Under the pieces are notes generated by a model. The model had not been told where the DNA came from. It did no database searches and was given only the letters and a program-made list of their open reading frames with translations. 64,000 nt of DNA from Sphingomonas sp. PP-CE-3G-477 (GTDB lineage Bacteria; Pseudomonadota; Alphaproteobacteria; Sphingomonadales; Sphingomonadaceae), in NCBI RefSeq assembly GCF_003050745.1, contig NZ_QAOF01000002.1, forward strand, positions 390,034 to 454,033, in the 5' to 3' direction. Numbering within the stretch: position 1 is the stretch's first letter; each line of letters starts with the position of its first letter. Positions 45,951-54,869 of the stretch are shown piece by piece. The position numbers and the translations under genes are program-made.

Positions 45951-46883
45951 TCAGCGCCACTTATCGCCCCGCGGCCAATCGAGCGCCGCGACCAGCGTGT
46001 CGACGATCCAGTGGATCAACGGCTCGTCGCGGCGGTGCGGCTGCCACTGCGCCACCAGCGTCGACGGACGGGGCTCGTGCGGCAGCGACATCGTTCGCAC
46101 CGGCAGCACGGTGACGTAATATTGCGCCAGCCAGCTGCTGGTCGTCGCGATCAGGTCGGTGCCGATGATCAGGTGCGGCAGCATCGCGTGATGCCCCGTC
46201 CGCGCGACGATCCGGCGCGACGCGAGCAGCGGATCGTCCATCCGCTCGGCGAACAGCGACCGTTCCATCGCCTCGAACACCGCAACATGCCGGCCTTGTT
46301 CGTACAGCTCGCGCCGAATGTTGCCCTCCTGCACGGGATGCTCCGCCCACACTAGCGCACACAAATCGTGGCTGAAAAGCGTGCGGGCGCTGAGCAACGG
46401 ATCGACCATCGTCTCCGGGACCACGGCGACATCCAGACCGCGCTCGAACATTTGTTCGGTCGGGCCGTAGCTGAACGGCAACAGTCGTACCTCCACGCCC
46501 GGCGCGTCCTGCAGCAACCGCGGCACGACCCGGCTGAGATACATCAGCTCGATCGGCTCCGGCGCGGTCAGCGAGACGGTGCCACGCGCGGTCGCCGGAT
46601 CGAAATTAAGCGACAGGTTGAACGTGTCGTCGATCTCACGCAGCAATCGCCCCACCCGCGGCCGCAGCGCCTCGCCCATCGCGGTCAGCCGGCGCGGATT
46701 GCCATAGAGAACCAGCTCGTCGCCGAAATGGTCACGCAGCCGGCGCAACGCCATGCTCATCGCCGGCTGGCTGCGCGCCATCATCAGCGAGGCCCCCGTC
46801 AACGTCGGCGAGTTGAGGATAGCATGCAGCGCATAGAGCAGGTTGCTATTCAGCGGCCGGAGCGTGCGCAGCGTGTCATTCAC
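45951..46883 (-). CDS. LysR-family regulator (NodD-like)
   Basis: A 310-residue LysR regulator of the NodD-like group. The helix-turn-helix is at about residues 12-70 (NSNLLYALHAILNSPTLTGA, ARSQPAMSMALRRLRDHFGD), followed by the effector domain (TVSLTAPEPIELMYLSRVVP). It lies between the M16 peptidase gene and the receptor gene on the same strand, with 222 bases between it and the receptor start. It probably controls the import cluster, replacing the FecIR pair expected for an STN-domain receptor. Confidence 0.9.
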   Translation of the reverse strand: MNDTLRTLRPLNSNLLYALHAILNSPTLTGASLMMARSQPAMSMALRRLRDHFGDELVLYGNPRRLTAMGEALRPRVGRLLREIDDTFNLSLNFDPATARGTVSLTAPEPIELMYLSRVVPRLLQDAPGVEVRLLPFSYGPTEQMFERGLDVAVVPETMVDPLLSARTLFSHDLCALVWAEHPVQEGNIRRELYEQGRHVAVFEAMERSLFAERMDDPLLASRRIVARTGHHAMLPHLIIGTDLIATTSSWLAQYYVTVLPVRTMSLPHEPRPSTLVAQWQPHRRDEPLIHWIVDTLVAALDWPRGDKWR

Positions 46884-46955
46884 CGCGTCATCATCCGCAG
46901 TCCGTTGCGCACGGTCAATGACCGAATGGGAATGGACCTCGACCGGCCGGGGGGC

Positions 46956-49691
46956 CTATTGCCTCCGCGCGGATATAACGGTCGGCGTACCGAGGCCGAG
47001 GCCCTCGATCTGCGGTCGAACCTTCGCCCAGTCGCCGACCACCACCCAGTGCATCCGGCTGGGGGCGAGCAGTTCGCCTGCGGCCCGGCGGACCTGATCC
47101 ACCGTCAGTGCGCGCAGCTTGGCCGGATCGCCGACGACGGCATCGTAAGGATTGCCATATGTCTCGCTGTCGGCGATCAATTCAATTAGACTGTCGTTGC
47201 TCTCCAGCCGCGACGCCAGCTGGTTGATCCGCGCATTGGCAACACGGTCGAGTTCGGCCTGTCGCGGCGGATCGTCGCCGTTCATCGCATGCATTTCCCG
47301 GATCAGCTCGGCGAGCGTGTCGCCGGTATGAGCGCCGTCAACCGATCCTGCGATCGTGAACAGACGTGGTCCGCGCGCGTCGCTGAAACCGGAACCGATG
47401 CCGTAAGTCCAGCCCTTTTGATCGCGCAGCGTCGTCCGGATCCGCGCGCCGGTCGCAAAGCCATAAACCTCGTTCGCGCCGTCGATCGCCAGATCGTCGT
47501 TCGGGTGAGTCGGCGTGATCGCGCGACCCCCAGCGATGAACGACTGGTCCGCCCCGGGCTTGTCGATCACGATGATCTGCGGCGCGGGTGCGGGGGATGC
47601 CGCGGGGATCCCGGCGTCGGCCACTGCCGCCCCTTGGCCCGCCCAGCCGCCGAACGCCGCCGCCAGCACTGGTCGCAGCGCCGCCATCGTCGTATTGCCC
47701 GCAACATACAGCCTCGCGCGCTCCGGCCGGATATGGTTCCGCGACCATGCCGTGATCGCGTCCAGGTCGACTGCGTCGATCGCACGTAGGTCGGCGGCGG
47801 GATCGGGGTTCGCGCCGTAGGGATGCGCCACGCCAAACACGGCGCTATTCAGGATGCGCCGATAGGACGGCACACCGTTCACTTCGCGTTCCACCGGACC
47901 GCGTTCGGCCTTGCGAACCGCGGACAGGCGCGCCTCGGTCAGATCAGGTCGGACAACGACATCGCCCAGCAGCGCAAGGCCCGCCGGAATGTCCTTGGCA
48001 TCGACCGACAGCGTTACGTCGGAGGTATCTGCGCTCGCGACGCTGCTCAGCCGTCCTCCAAGCTCCTCGGCCCTTGATTCCTTTTGTCCGGTTTCATCGA
48101 CCAGCATCTCCACCGCCATCCGGTCGACCGGACCGCGGGCGCTCGCCGTTCCTGAATTGAACCGCATCCGCATGCTGATCCTCGCCGTGGCCGGCCGCGG
48201 CACCAGCACGACCTCAAGCCCGTTCGCCAGCTGCGTCCGCTCCACCGCCGGAAAGGTTATGGCGTCGACCGCGCCCATCGGCGGCGGCCCCTTCGCCAAA
48301 ACATATCCGCCCGCCACCGCTTTCGTGCCGGGCATTGGGCGGACGATCAGGCGATAGCCGGGACGACCGTAGATCGCCTGCGCAGTCCGCCGCACACTCT
48401 CGGGCGTCGCATCGGTCAACTGGCGCGTATAAGTGGCGATATAGTCCGGATCCTCGGTCAGAGAGGCGCCGCGCATCAGCAGAAACGCCTTCCCGAACGT
48501 GCTTTCGTCCGAACTGCGGATATAGCGCAGACGCGCCGTGCGTGCGCGCTCTAGCTCGTCGGACGTCGGGCCTTCCGTGACGAACCGGCCGATCTCATCA
48601 TCAAGCGCGATCTCGGCGCGGCGCACCTTGTCCGGCGACTCGACGATGACGACGAACCCCATCTCGCTCGACAGCAGACGTTCGTCGAATGTGACCATCG
48701 CCGTCGAGCCGGTGCCGAGTTCCGCCACCAGCCGGCGGTTGAGTCGTGCCGTCGCGCCGTTGGCCATGATCTGCGCGATAAGATCGAGGTTGGCGATATC
48801 CGGGGTGCCCGCCGGCGGTGCGGTGTAGGTGGCGTAGATCCGGGCCTGCGGCACCGCCTCGAACCGTTCGCGCCGAAACGTCCCCGGCACAGGTGAAACC
48901 CGGGTCGACAGGCGGTTCAGCGGCGCGCGAGGCGCCAGCGCGCCAAAATATTTCTCAACCAGTGCGCGTGCCTCGTCCGACGCGACGTCACCGGTCAGGA
49001 TCAGCGTCGCATTGGCGGGGCCGTAATAGGTCTGGAACCAGTCAGTGGCGTCCTTCACCGTCATTGCGCGCAAGTCGGTCTCGTTGCCGATGACGCTGTG
49101 ATGATAGGGATGGTCGGCCGGATACATATCCTCGGCGATGCCGATCCAGTCCTCGCCGTAAGGCGCTCCACCGCGCTGCCGTTTCTCGTTCAGGACGACG
49201 CTCACTTCGCGTGCGACCTTCGGAGGGGTCAGCGCTTCGGCCAGATAGCCCATTCGGTCCGCCTCCATGAACAATGTCCGTTCCAGCGCGGCGCGCGGAA
49301 CCGTTTCATAGAAGATAGTCCGGTCCTGCGTCGTGGTGGCGTTGATCTGCGACGCCCCGAGGTCGTTGAGCACCTTCACCGAATTCTCCGGCCAATGCGC
49401 ACTTCCGTCGAGCATCAGATGCTCGAACAGATGTGCATAGCCATATTGACCGGGCTTTTCGTCCTTCGATCCGACATTATAGACCACTACCGCAGTTACG
49501 ATAGGCACCTGCCGTGACGGCTGAATAATGACCTTCAGTCCGTTGGCCAAGGTAAACCTGGTAGTTGGTGTTGGCTGCGGGCTGGACAATTGGGTCGGCA
49601 ACTCAGTAGTTACAGAGGGTGTATTAGATAGTTTGGCTGGGGTCGCACCTAGGGCTGCAACGATCGCCAAAATGTTGGATACGGATGTCAT
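46956..49691 (-). CDS. M16-family zinc peptidase (PqqL/FusC-like, two M16 repeats)
   Basis: A 911-residue M16 peptidase with a signal-like N-terminus (MTSVSNILAIVAALGATPA). The inverted zinc motif is HLFEH at about residue 84-88, and the third ligand region is EVSVVLNEKRQR about 75 residues later. The second half (from about residue 480) repeats the M16 fold without the metal motif (ERTQLANGLEVVLVPRPATA). Length and layout match PqqL and FusC (about 900-930 aa), periplasmic proteases that cut imported proteins. ATG 49691 is chosen because the upstream extension to 49859 has no signal peptide. Distance to the LysR gene is 72 bases. Confidence 0.9.
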   Translation of the reverse strand: MTSVSNILAIVAALGATPAKLSNTPSVTTELPTQLSSPQPTPTTRFTLANGLKVIIQPSRQVPIVTAVVVYNVGSKDEKPGQYGYAHLFEHLMLDGSAHWPENSVKVLNDLGASQINATTTQDRTIFYETVPRAALERTLFMEADRMGYLAEALTPPKVAREVSVVLNEKRQRGGAPYGEDWIGIAEDMYPADHPYHHSVIGNETDLRAMTVKDATDWFQTYYGPANATLILTGDVASDEARALVEKYFGALAPRAPLNRLSTRVSPVPGTFRRERFEAVPQARIYATYTAPPAGTPDIANLDLIAQIMANGATARLNRRLVAELGTGSTAMVTFDERLLSSEMGFVVIVESPDKVRRAEIALDDEIGRFVTEGPTSDELERARTARLRYIRSSDESTFGKAFLLMRGASLTEDPDYIATYTRQLTDATPESVRRTAQAIYGRPGYRLIVRPMPGTKAVAGGYVLAKGPPPMGAVDAITFPAVERTQLANGLEVVLVPRPATARISMRMRFNSGTASARGPVDRMAVEMLVDETGQKESRAEELGGRLSSVASADTSDVTLSVDAKDIPAGLALLGDVVVRPDLTEARLSAVRKAERGPVEREVNGVPSYRRILNSAVFGVAHPYGANPDPAADLRAIDAVDLDAITAWSRNHIRPERARLYVAGNTTMAALRPVLAAAFGGWAGQGAAVADAGIPAASPAPAPQIIVIDKPGADQSFIAGGRAITPTHPNDDLAIDGANEVYGFATGARIRTTLRDQKGWTYGIGSGFSDARGPRLFTIAGSVDGAHTGDTLAELIREMHAMNGDDPPRQAELDRVANARINQLASRLESNDSLIELIADSETYGNPYDAVVGDPAKLRALTVDQVRRAAGELLAPSRMHWVVVGDWAKVRPQIEGLGLGTPTVISARRQ

Positions 49692-50306
49692 GAACGGACT
49701 TTGCGCCTTGGCCACGGATCCTACGAGCAAAACCCTATAGATTGTGCTGATACCGCCATTAGCCGCGCTTATGCGAGGGTCTTCCGGTTTCACCCACCCT
49801 GAAGCGGACACGCGCGCGGCGACATTGCTCTTGGCTGCAAGCTTGCGCCCGTAGCGCAACGCGGTCGATGTTGAAGCCCAGCGCAGCGGCTGTGCAATGC
49901 CGACCCGTCCTCGCCGGGCGCAAACAGATCCTGCGGAGCCCTACGCACAGCGAATGGCTCGACAAAGCGCGCGCGGCGTCCTCGACCTTAACGATCGGCG
50001 TGTTGACCAGCCCCAGATCGAAGGCGCTCAGCGCCACACACCGGCAGATCCCGTTGACGCCTTGGCGACTAAGCGAGGCAGTCCCAACGGTGTAGACCGT
50101 CCTCGCAGGATTAGCCTTCTTGCCCTTGAGCTTCTCCTGCCAGCGCCGCGCGTGCTTTGGGATCGCCTCGTAAGCTATCGGAGGAACCGCGACGCGCAAA
50201 CAACGCCAATCAAGGCATGCAGCCCCAAATAGCGGATGCGGACCGCGGCGTTGAAACGATCGAAAATCATAACGAGGCCAAGCTCACCCGGCCCCCTCCA
50301 GCGTGT
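49692..50306. other. 615-base stretch with an unidentified open frame
   Basis: A 146-codon minus-strand frame (49759-50199) contains FDLGLVNTPIVKVEDAARAL and many cysteines in its second half, but I recognise nothing in it. Plus-strand frames are arginine/proline-rich. The stretch borders the IS3-family element and may be remnant mobile DNA. Confidence 0.35.
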
Positions 50307-50365
50307 TGGTGACCTGCTCCCCAGAAATCATGCCATTGGTAAGTTAGCTCGTCAGATGGAGACGA

Positions 50366-50632
50366 GTGATGCGGCGAGGCCGATTTACCGAGGATCAGAT
50401 CATTGGCGTGCTGCGCGAGCATGAGGCCGGCGTGAAGACCGCCGACTTGTGCCGGAAGCATGGGATCAGTGACGCGACGTTCTACAACTGGAAGGCGAAG
50501 TACGGCGGGATGACCGTGTCGGAGGCGGCGCGGTTGCGGGCGCTCGAGGACGAGAACCGCCGGCTGAAGAAGCTGCTGGCGGAGTCGATGCTCGACGTGT
50601 CGGCGCTGAAGGATCTGCTGGGAAAAAACTGA
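50366..50632 (+). CDS. IS3-family transposase OrfA
   Basis: An 88-residue helix-turn-helix protein: RGRFTEDQIIGVLREHEAGV, TADLCRKHGISDATFYNWKA and a leucine-zipper-like end (LRALEDENRRLKKLLAESML). This is the OrfA of the IS3 family. Its last codons, GGA AAA AAC TGA, contain the heptamer A AAA AAC (50623-50629), and orfB lies in the -1 frame, so an OrfAB fusion by programmed frameshifting is expected. Confidence 0.93.
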   Translation: MMRRGRFTEDQIIGVLREHEAGVKTADLCRKHGISDATFYNWKAKYGGMTVSEAARLRALEDENRRLKKLLAESMLDVSALKDLLGKN

Positions 50633-50658
50633 CCCGGTCTGGAGATCGCTACGCTGCG

Positions 50659-51177
50659 GTGGAGAAGCTGATGGCCGACCACAGCTTCTCCGAGCGTCGC
50701 GCCTGCAGACTGATCGGGGTCCACCGGTCGGCGTGGCAATATGAGCCGCTTCGCGGAAAGGACGATGCTGTCCGCGAGCGGATGCGCGAGATCGCGAACG
50801 AACGTCGTCGCTTCGGCTATCGACGGCTGGCGATCCTGCTCAAGCGGGAGGGCAAGGGCATGAACCTGAAGAAGGTGTATCGGCTGTATCGCGAGGAGCG
50901 ACTGACGGTGCGCAAGCGTGGCGGTCGCAAGCGCGCGCTGGGCACGCGGGCGCCGATGGCGATCCCGCAAGAACCCAACCAGCGCTGGTCGCTCGACTTC
51001 GTATCGGACTCGTTGGCCTGCGGCCGGCGGTTCCGCATGCTCAACGTCATCGACGACTACAGCCGGGAATGCCTGGGATGCGTCGTCGACACCTCGCTGT
51101 CGGGTCGGCGGGTCGTTCGCGAGCTGAGCGCCATCGCCGAGCGTCGCGGGCTGCCGTGCATGGTGGTCAGCGACAAC
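50659..51177 (+). pseudogene. IS3-family transposase OrfB, 5' part (interrupted)
   Basis: The first 173 codons of OrfB: HSFSERRACRLIGVHRSAWQ, then RRFGYRRLAILLKREGKGMN and the first catalytic region RWSLDFVSDSLACGRRFRML with the first D of DDE, then VVSDN with the second. Translation then runs into the nested element and stops at 51258. The remaining part is at 52839-53150. Confidence 0.92.
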
Positions 51178-51391
51178 GTCCTATGTTGGGAAGCAGCGGC
51201 GGGTTTCAGCCAGCAGATATCCATGCGCCGACAACCATCGGCGCGGCATGCATTCTGAGCCAGATGGCTCCCACCGTCAACGGGATCGCTCTCTGCCATA
51301 GCAAACACAGGATCCAGCGGCGCCGAGGCGACCGTGGTCCTCACCATCCTTAAAACGAGATACGCACCCAGGTGGAAGGCCCGAACATTAT
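51178..51391 (-). ncRNA. candidate bridge RNA (seekRNA) region of the IS110-family element
   Basis: IS1111-type elements are reported to encode a guide RNA in the non-coding end that follows the transposase gene; the 214-base segment here has the right place and size. No open frame of note is in it. I cannot fold it reliably by eye, so this is inference from family and position only. Confidence 0.35.
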
Positions 51392-52747
51392 CTACAGGGT
51401 CGCTCTCGCGCCCTCACGGCACATCAGAGAGGGGTCCTTCCACCTGGCATCCGACCGTTCGAGAAACGGCCGGTACTCTGTCCCCGTCTTGATGACGGCG
51501 TGAGCCACGCGCGCCATCTTGGCGGTGAGCGCCGTCATCGCCTTGCGGCGACGGTCGGCATCGTCCGCGTGCCCGGCAACATATCGTCCGAGCTTATCGC
51601 GGAAGCTATTGTCGCGCTGACGCGCGGCAACCTGAGCAGCCATCCAGAAAGTCCGGCGCAACCGTGCATTGCCGTACTTGGACAGCTTTGTGCGGCCTCG
51701 GAACGTGCCTGACTGACACGTCGCAAGATCGAGGCCGCAGAATTTCAGAAATTGGCGATGATGATTGAATCGGCGCAGATCGCCGGCTTCCGCCAGGATA
51801 GTCAGCGCGTTGATCGGGCCGATGCCAGGAATCTTGCGCAGCAGCTGGTAATCGACATGCTCGGCCAGCCTGTCATGGGCAAGCCGCTCTATCTCGTCAC
51901 GTTGCTGAATGAGGCTGCGTCCCTGCGCGATGACCATGCGGAACATGGTAATTGCTGCCGAATCCTCCGGGACCGGCAGAGCCACCGAAGCGCAGGCCGT
52001 TTCGTATATGTCATTGATAAGACGGGCCTTGGAAACCTTGCGGCCGATGAGAGGCCAGGCCGCGGCCGAGAATGTTTCAGCGTCGAGCGCGGTGATGCTG
52101 GCAGGAGTGGGGAACCGCTCGATGAGCGCAAAGAACCAGTCGGATCTGCTGTTGCCGGCGAAGCGGGCGATCTCGGGGAAGTAGAGCGGCAAATAGTGGG
52201 TGAGGATTCGATGCCAGGTTTGCGTCTTGGCCTTGGAGATCGTCTCGTGGGTTTTCGACAGTTCCTGCAGGTCGTTGATCCCGGCCGCCAGCGGATCGAC
52301 ATAGCGCTGCGTCGCCCCGATCCTCAGCATGTGCAGGATGACCTGGGCGTCTTTGGAATCGTTTTTGTTTCAACCGTTGTGCAGTGCCTCGCGCGTGCGG
52401 GCCAGCGCGACCGACGAGATGAGGCGTAGCTCGAACCCCGCGGTCAGCAGTCTGTGCGCCAGCGTGCGATGGTAATTTCCGGTCGCCTCGAACCCGACGA
52501 CGATGGGACGGCCGATGGCAGCGAGCTGTTCGGCAAAGTCGTCATAGTCCTTCTTGGTTGCCATGACGGTCATCCGCCGGCGCCGGCCGCCTTCCGGTCG
52601 CTCGATGAGGACTTCCTGCCGGTTCTTGGACATGTCGATGGCTACCAGCACGGCGCCAGCAGGCGTAGAGGTGAGCTTGGTCATGGTCGATCGGCCTCCA
52701 AAGTGTTGTCTCGACAGCTTCACTTTAGACACCCGCTGGCCGGCCAT
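51392..52747 (-). pseudogene. IS110-family DEDD transposase with an internal stop codon
   Basis: The reading frame of 451 codons is split only by TGA at 52370-52372. The N-terminal part has the RuvC-like DEDD domain: [16 protein letters not shown] (first D), VVGFEATGNYHRTLAHRLL (E). After the stop come NKNDSKDAQVILHML (last two D) and the C-terminal Tnp_20 domain with RKIPGIGPINALTILAEAGD and RGRTKLSKYGNARLRR, which holds the catalytic serine. Related transposases have a tryptophan at the stop position (LHNGWDKND), so TGG to TGA is likely. Both catalytic domains are intact otherwise. Confidence 0.9.
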
Positions 52748-52752
52748 GGCTT

Positions 52753-52800
52753 GCTCTGATGAACCCTGCGGCCGCTTCGCGGCCTTGTCTCCATCAGAGC
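52753..52800. other. nested perfect stem-loop at the IS110 transposase 5' end
   Basis: Outer arms GCTCTGATG (52753-52761) and CATCAGAGC (52792-52800) are perfect complements. Inside them, GGCCGC (52770-52775) and GCGGCC (52779-52784) form a second stem with a three-base loop. The structure lies just upstream of the transposase gene within the element and may be part of a regulatory RNA, an attenuator or a recombination site. Confidence 0.6.
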
Positions 52801-52838
52801 CACTGCGGCTCCCGAACCGGCGCTTCCCAATGTGCTAC

Positions 52839-53150
52839 GGCACCGAGCTGACCAGTCATGCCGTCCTCGCCTGGTGTCAGGACACCGGGGTCGGGTGGCA
52901 CTACATCGCCCCGGGGAAGCCGCAGCAGAATGGCTTTGTGGAATCGTTCAATGGTCGCTTGCGCGACGAGTGTCTGAACGAACACCTGTTCCCCTCGCTG
53001 GCTGCGGCGAGACGGATCATCGAGGCATGGCGGACGGACTACAACACCGTGCGTCCGCACAGCAGTCTTGGCGGGATGGCACCCGCCGAGTTTACGAACC
53101 GCCCCCGCCAGGGGCATATGGACACCGAAGCTAAGTTATCAGCGGCCTGA
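52839..53150 (+). pseudogene. IS3-family transposase OrfB, 3' part
   Basis: The frame continues from the first part with [40 protein letters not shown] and [11 protein letters not shown]; the E of the DDE triad is in FVESFNG. It ends in TEAKLSAA. Joined to 50659-51177 it restores a normal OrfB. Confidence 0.92.
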
Positions 53151-53437
53151 AAACGGGGAGCACGTCACCATCTAGCCGTAACTTGCGGCTAAATCGCGCC
53201 AAAGGAAAGTCCACACGGCGCGTGATCTTAACCTGGCCTTCCTAGTGATCCAAAGATTGGCTTTAGGCGCCAACAGTCAGATAGCTACCGTTCCCACCCG
53301 CAACTTCGTGGTTTTGACGGCACCACGGCGCCCCTCGGCGCAGACCCGGAAGCAGTCGTTGAAGCTCGAACAGGCGCTTCCCGAAATTGGCCTTTCGTTC
53401 ATGCCCGAAGTCAGATGCCCGAAAGTCGAGTGCCCGA

Positions 53438-53863
53438 TCACGAAGCCATCCAGCTCGAACGCATGAAAGGCAGACGCCCCTCCCAGGTGCGGTAGAGGAA
53501 GCAATAGCGGCTGTAGCTGTAGCCGGCCGGATGATCCTCGATATACTCGTCCCACAGCACCTGCAGGGTGACGTGCTTGCGCTTGAGCTCGCGATTGACC
53601 GCCGACCAGTCTGGCTCTGCCCGTTCCCGCTGTCCGCTCCGCGTTGCGGCTACTCCATAGAGCTCCCGTTCGGGCGCCGTGTCGGTCAGCACGTCCGGCA
53701 AAGGCCACGTTAACGCCGACGCCCGAAAGCGTTGCAGCATCACACGCACTCCCGTGCTCCCAACGCCCACTCGTCGCGCCACCTCCCGCGACGGCAATCC
53801 GCCGTCAAACGTCAGCCGCAAAATCTCACGCACCTTGCGCATCGCTATTCGCTCCGTCGGCAT
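53438..53863 (-). pseudogene. IS21-family IstA transposase, N-terminal fragment
   Basis: The first 128 or so residues match IstA: MPTERIAMRKVREILRLTFD, then PSREVARRVGVGSTGVRVML (helix-turn-helix), RELKRKHVTLQVLWDEYIED and YSYSRYCFLYRTWEGRLP. Homology ends at about 53480, before the DDE core, and the last few residues are from unrelated sequence. istB and the other end of the element are missing, so the element is inactive. Confidence 0.85.
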
Positions 53864-53922
53864 CGGCCACCCCCAAAAGGGAGCAGCCTGCGACGACCGG
53901 ATCAGTCCGCAAAGCATCCTCG

Positions 53923-54043
53923 TTATGATCGCGATCACTCAGGAATCCTGATCGCGATCATCCAGGAATGCCGATCGCGATCACTCAGGAACCGTGATCG
54001 CCATCACTCAGGAATGGAGCGCGCGATCATCCAGGAATCCGCA
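53923..54043. repeat. IS21-family element end with five 23-bp tandem repeats
   Basis: The core CAGGAAT (CAGGAAC in one copy) recurs at 53940, 53963, 53986, 54009 and 54032, exactly 23 bases apart, each preceded by variants of GATCGCGATCA(C/T)(T/C). The element's outer end reads TGCGGATTCCTGG (54043 leftwards). IS21-family elements carry such multiple transposase-binding repeats at their ends. The array lies just upstream of the istA fragment. Confidence 0.85.
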
Positions 54044-54683
54044 TGCTGAGAGGCTTGAGATAGTGCTGACCGGGAAACAGCCACCCATCGACGTGCAATA
54101 CGCCCTCACGCCGACCCACTCGCCACCACTCCCGCAGCAACGCCAACAGCCCGACCGGGAGCATGGCGTTGCGATACCGCCCGCCCTTGCCGCGCTCGAC
54201 CCGCAGCAGCATGCGCTCGCTGTCGACGTCGCGCACTTTGAGGGCGGAGACCTCGGCCGCACGCAGTCCGGCGCCATAGGCGACCGACAGCGCCGCCTGA
54301 TGTTTGAGGCATGTGGTTGCCGCCAACAGCCGCGCCACCTCGTCCTGGCTCAGGACCACCGGCAACTTGCGCACGTGCCGCATGCGGACCAGCTTACGCG
54401 CCAGATCGGGCCGGTCGAGCGTCTGGGTAAAGAAGAACCGCAGTGCCGATACGATGGCATTCATGGTCGGCGCAGGCACGCCCAGGTCACACTGCTCGAT
54501 CTGGAAGCGCCGAACCTCCTCCGCCGTTGCTGTGTCGGGCGAGCGCCCGAGAAACGTCGCGAACCGCCCGACGTCGCGAATGTAGTTCCGATGCGTCTCA
54601 GGACCGAAGCGGCGTATGTCCATCTCGTCAATGAGACGTTGGCGTAACGGGCTGACGGCAACAACGGGTATGAGGATGGTCAT
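54044..54683 (-). pseudogene. tyrosine recombinase, C-terminally truncated by an IS21-family end
   Basis: About 213 residues of a phage-integrase-type recombinase of the kind associated with IS91-like elements. The SAM-like N-terminal domain (LIDEMDIRRFGPETHRNYIR, MNAIVSALRFFFTQTLDRPD) and the first half of the catalytic domain (AYGAGLRAAEVSALKVRDVD with the catalytic arginine; KGGRYR with the lysine) are present. The HxxR box and the tyrosine are lost where the IS21 end starts; the frame then runs on to 54027. Confidence 0.88.
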
Positions 54684-54869
54684 GGCAGGGCTCCTTTCGT
54701 GGAACCCCGATGCTCTGCCTGCTTCCCGTAGCGCTCAACCGATGCGCTACACCCGCGATGTCAATTCAACCGCGCCCCGCACGACCCTCCCGCGCAGCGG
54801 GTTCGTGCTTCCACAATGGCTGTCGAGCCGGACGTCCTGCCCCCTCCCCTACCCCGCAACCGTGTGAGG

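Larger units (their letters stand above)
51178..52838 (-). mobile_element. IS110-family (IS1111-type) element nested in the IS3 orfB
   Basis: The element is about 1,660 bases and joins the two orfB parts precisely. Near its ends are inverted repeats TTGGGAAGC (51186-51194) and GCTTCCCAA (52822-52830), eight bases from each end, as in the IS1111 subgroup with subterminal repeats. It carries one transposase gene on the minus strand, 214 bases of non-coding DNA after that gene and 91 bases before it. An AC dinucleotide is found at both junctions. Confidence 0.88.
50307..53170 (+). mobile_element. IS3-family insertion sequence, interrupted by an IS110-family element
   Basis: The ends are imperfect inverted repeats: TGGTGACCTGCTCCCC at 50307-50322 and, reversed, TGGTGACGTGCTCCCC at 53155-53170. 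Inside are orfA, a slippery heptamer, and orfB. orfB is cut after codons for VVSDN by a nested element (51178-52838) and resumes with GTELTSHAV. Without the nested element the IS would be about 1.2 kb, as expected for IS3. I see no target-site duplication at the outer ends. Confidence 0.9.

Noticed and set aside
45936..45952. Palindrome CTGATACGCGCATCAG as a terminator after the LysR gene
   Set aside because: The stem is short, with a purine-pyrimidine loop and no T run on the expected side; too weak to call.
49759..50199. 146-codon minus-strand frame as a transposase remnant
   Set aside because: Position beside an IS suggests it, but I could find no transposase motif in any frame.
53923..54043. 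CRISPR-like regular repeats
   Set aside because: The 23-bp units follow each other without unique spacers and the units themselves vary; position upstream of istA and the TGCG terminus fit an IS21-family end.
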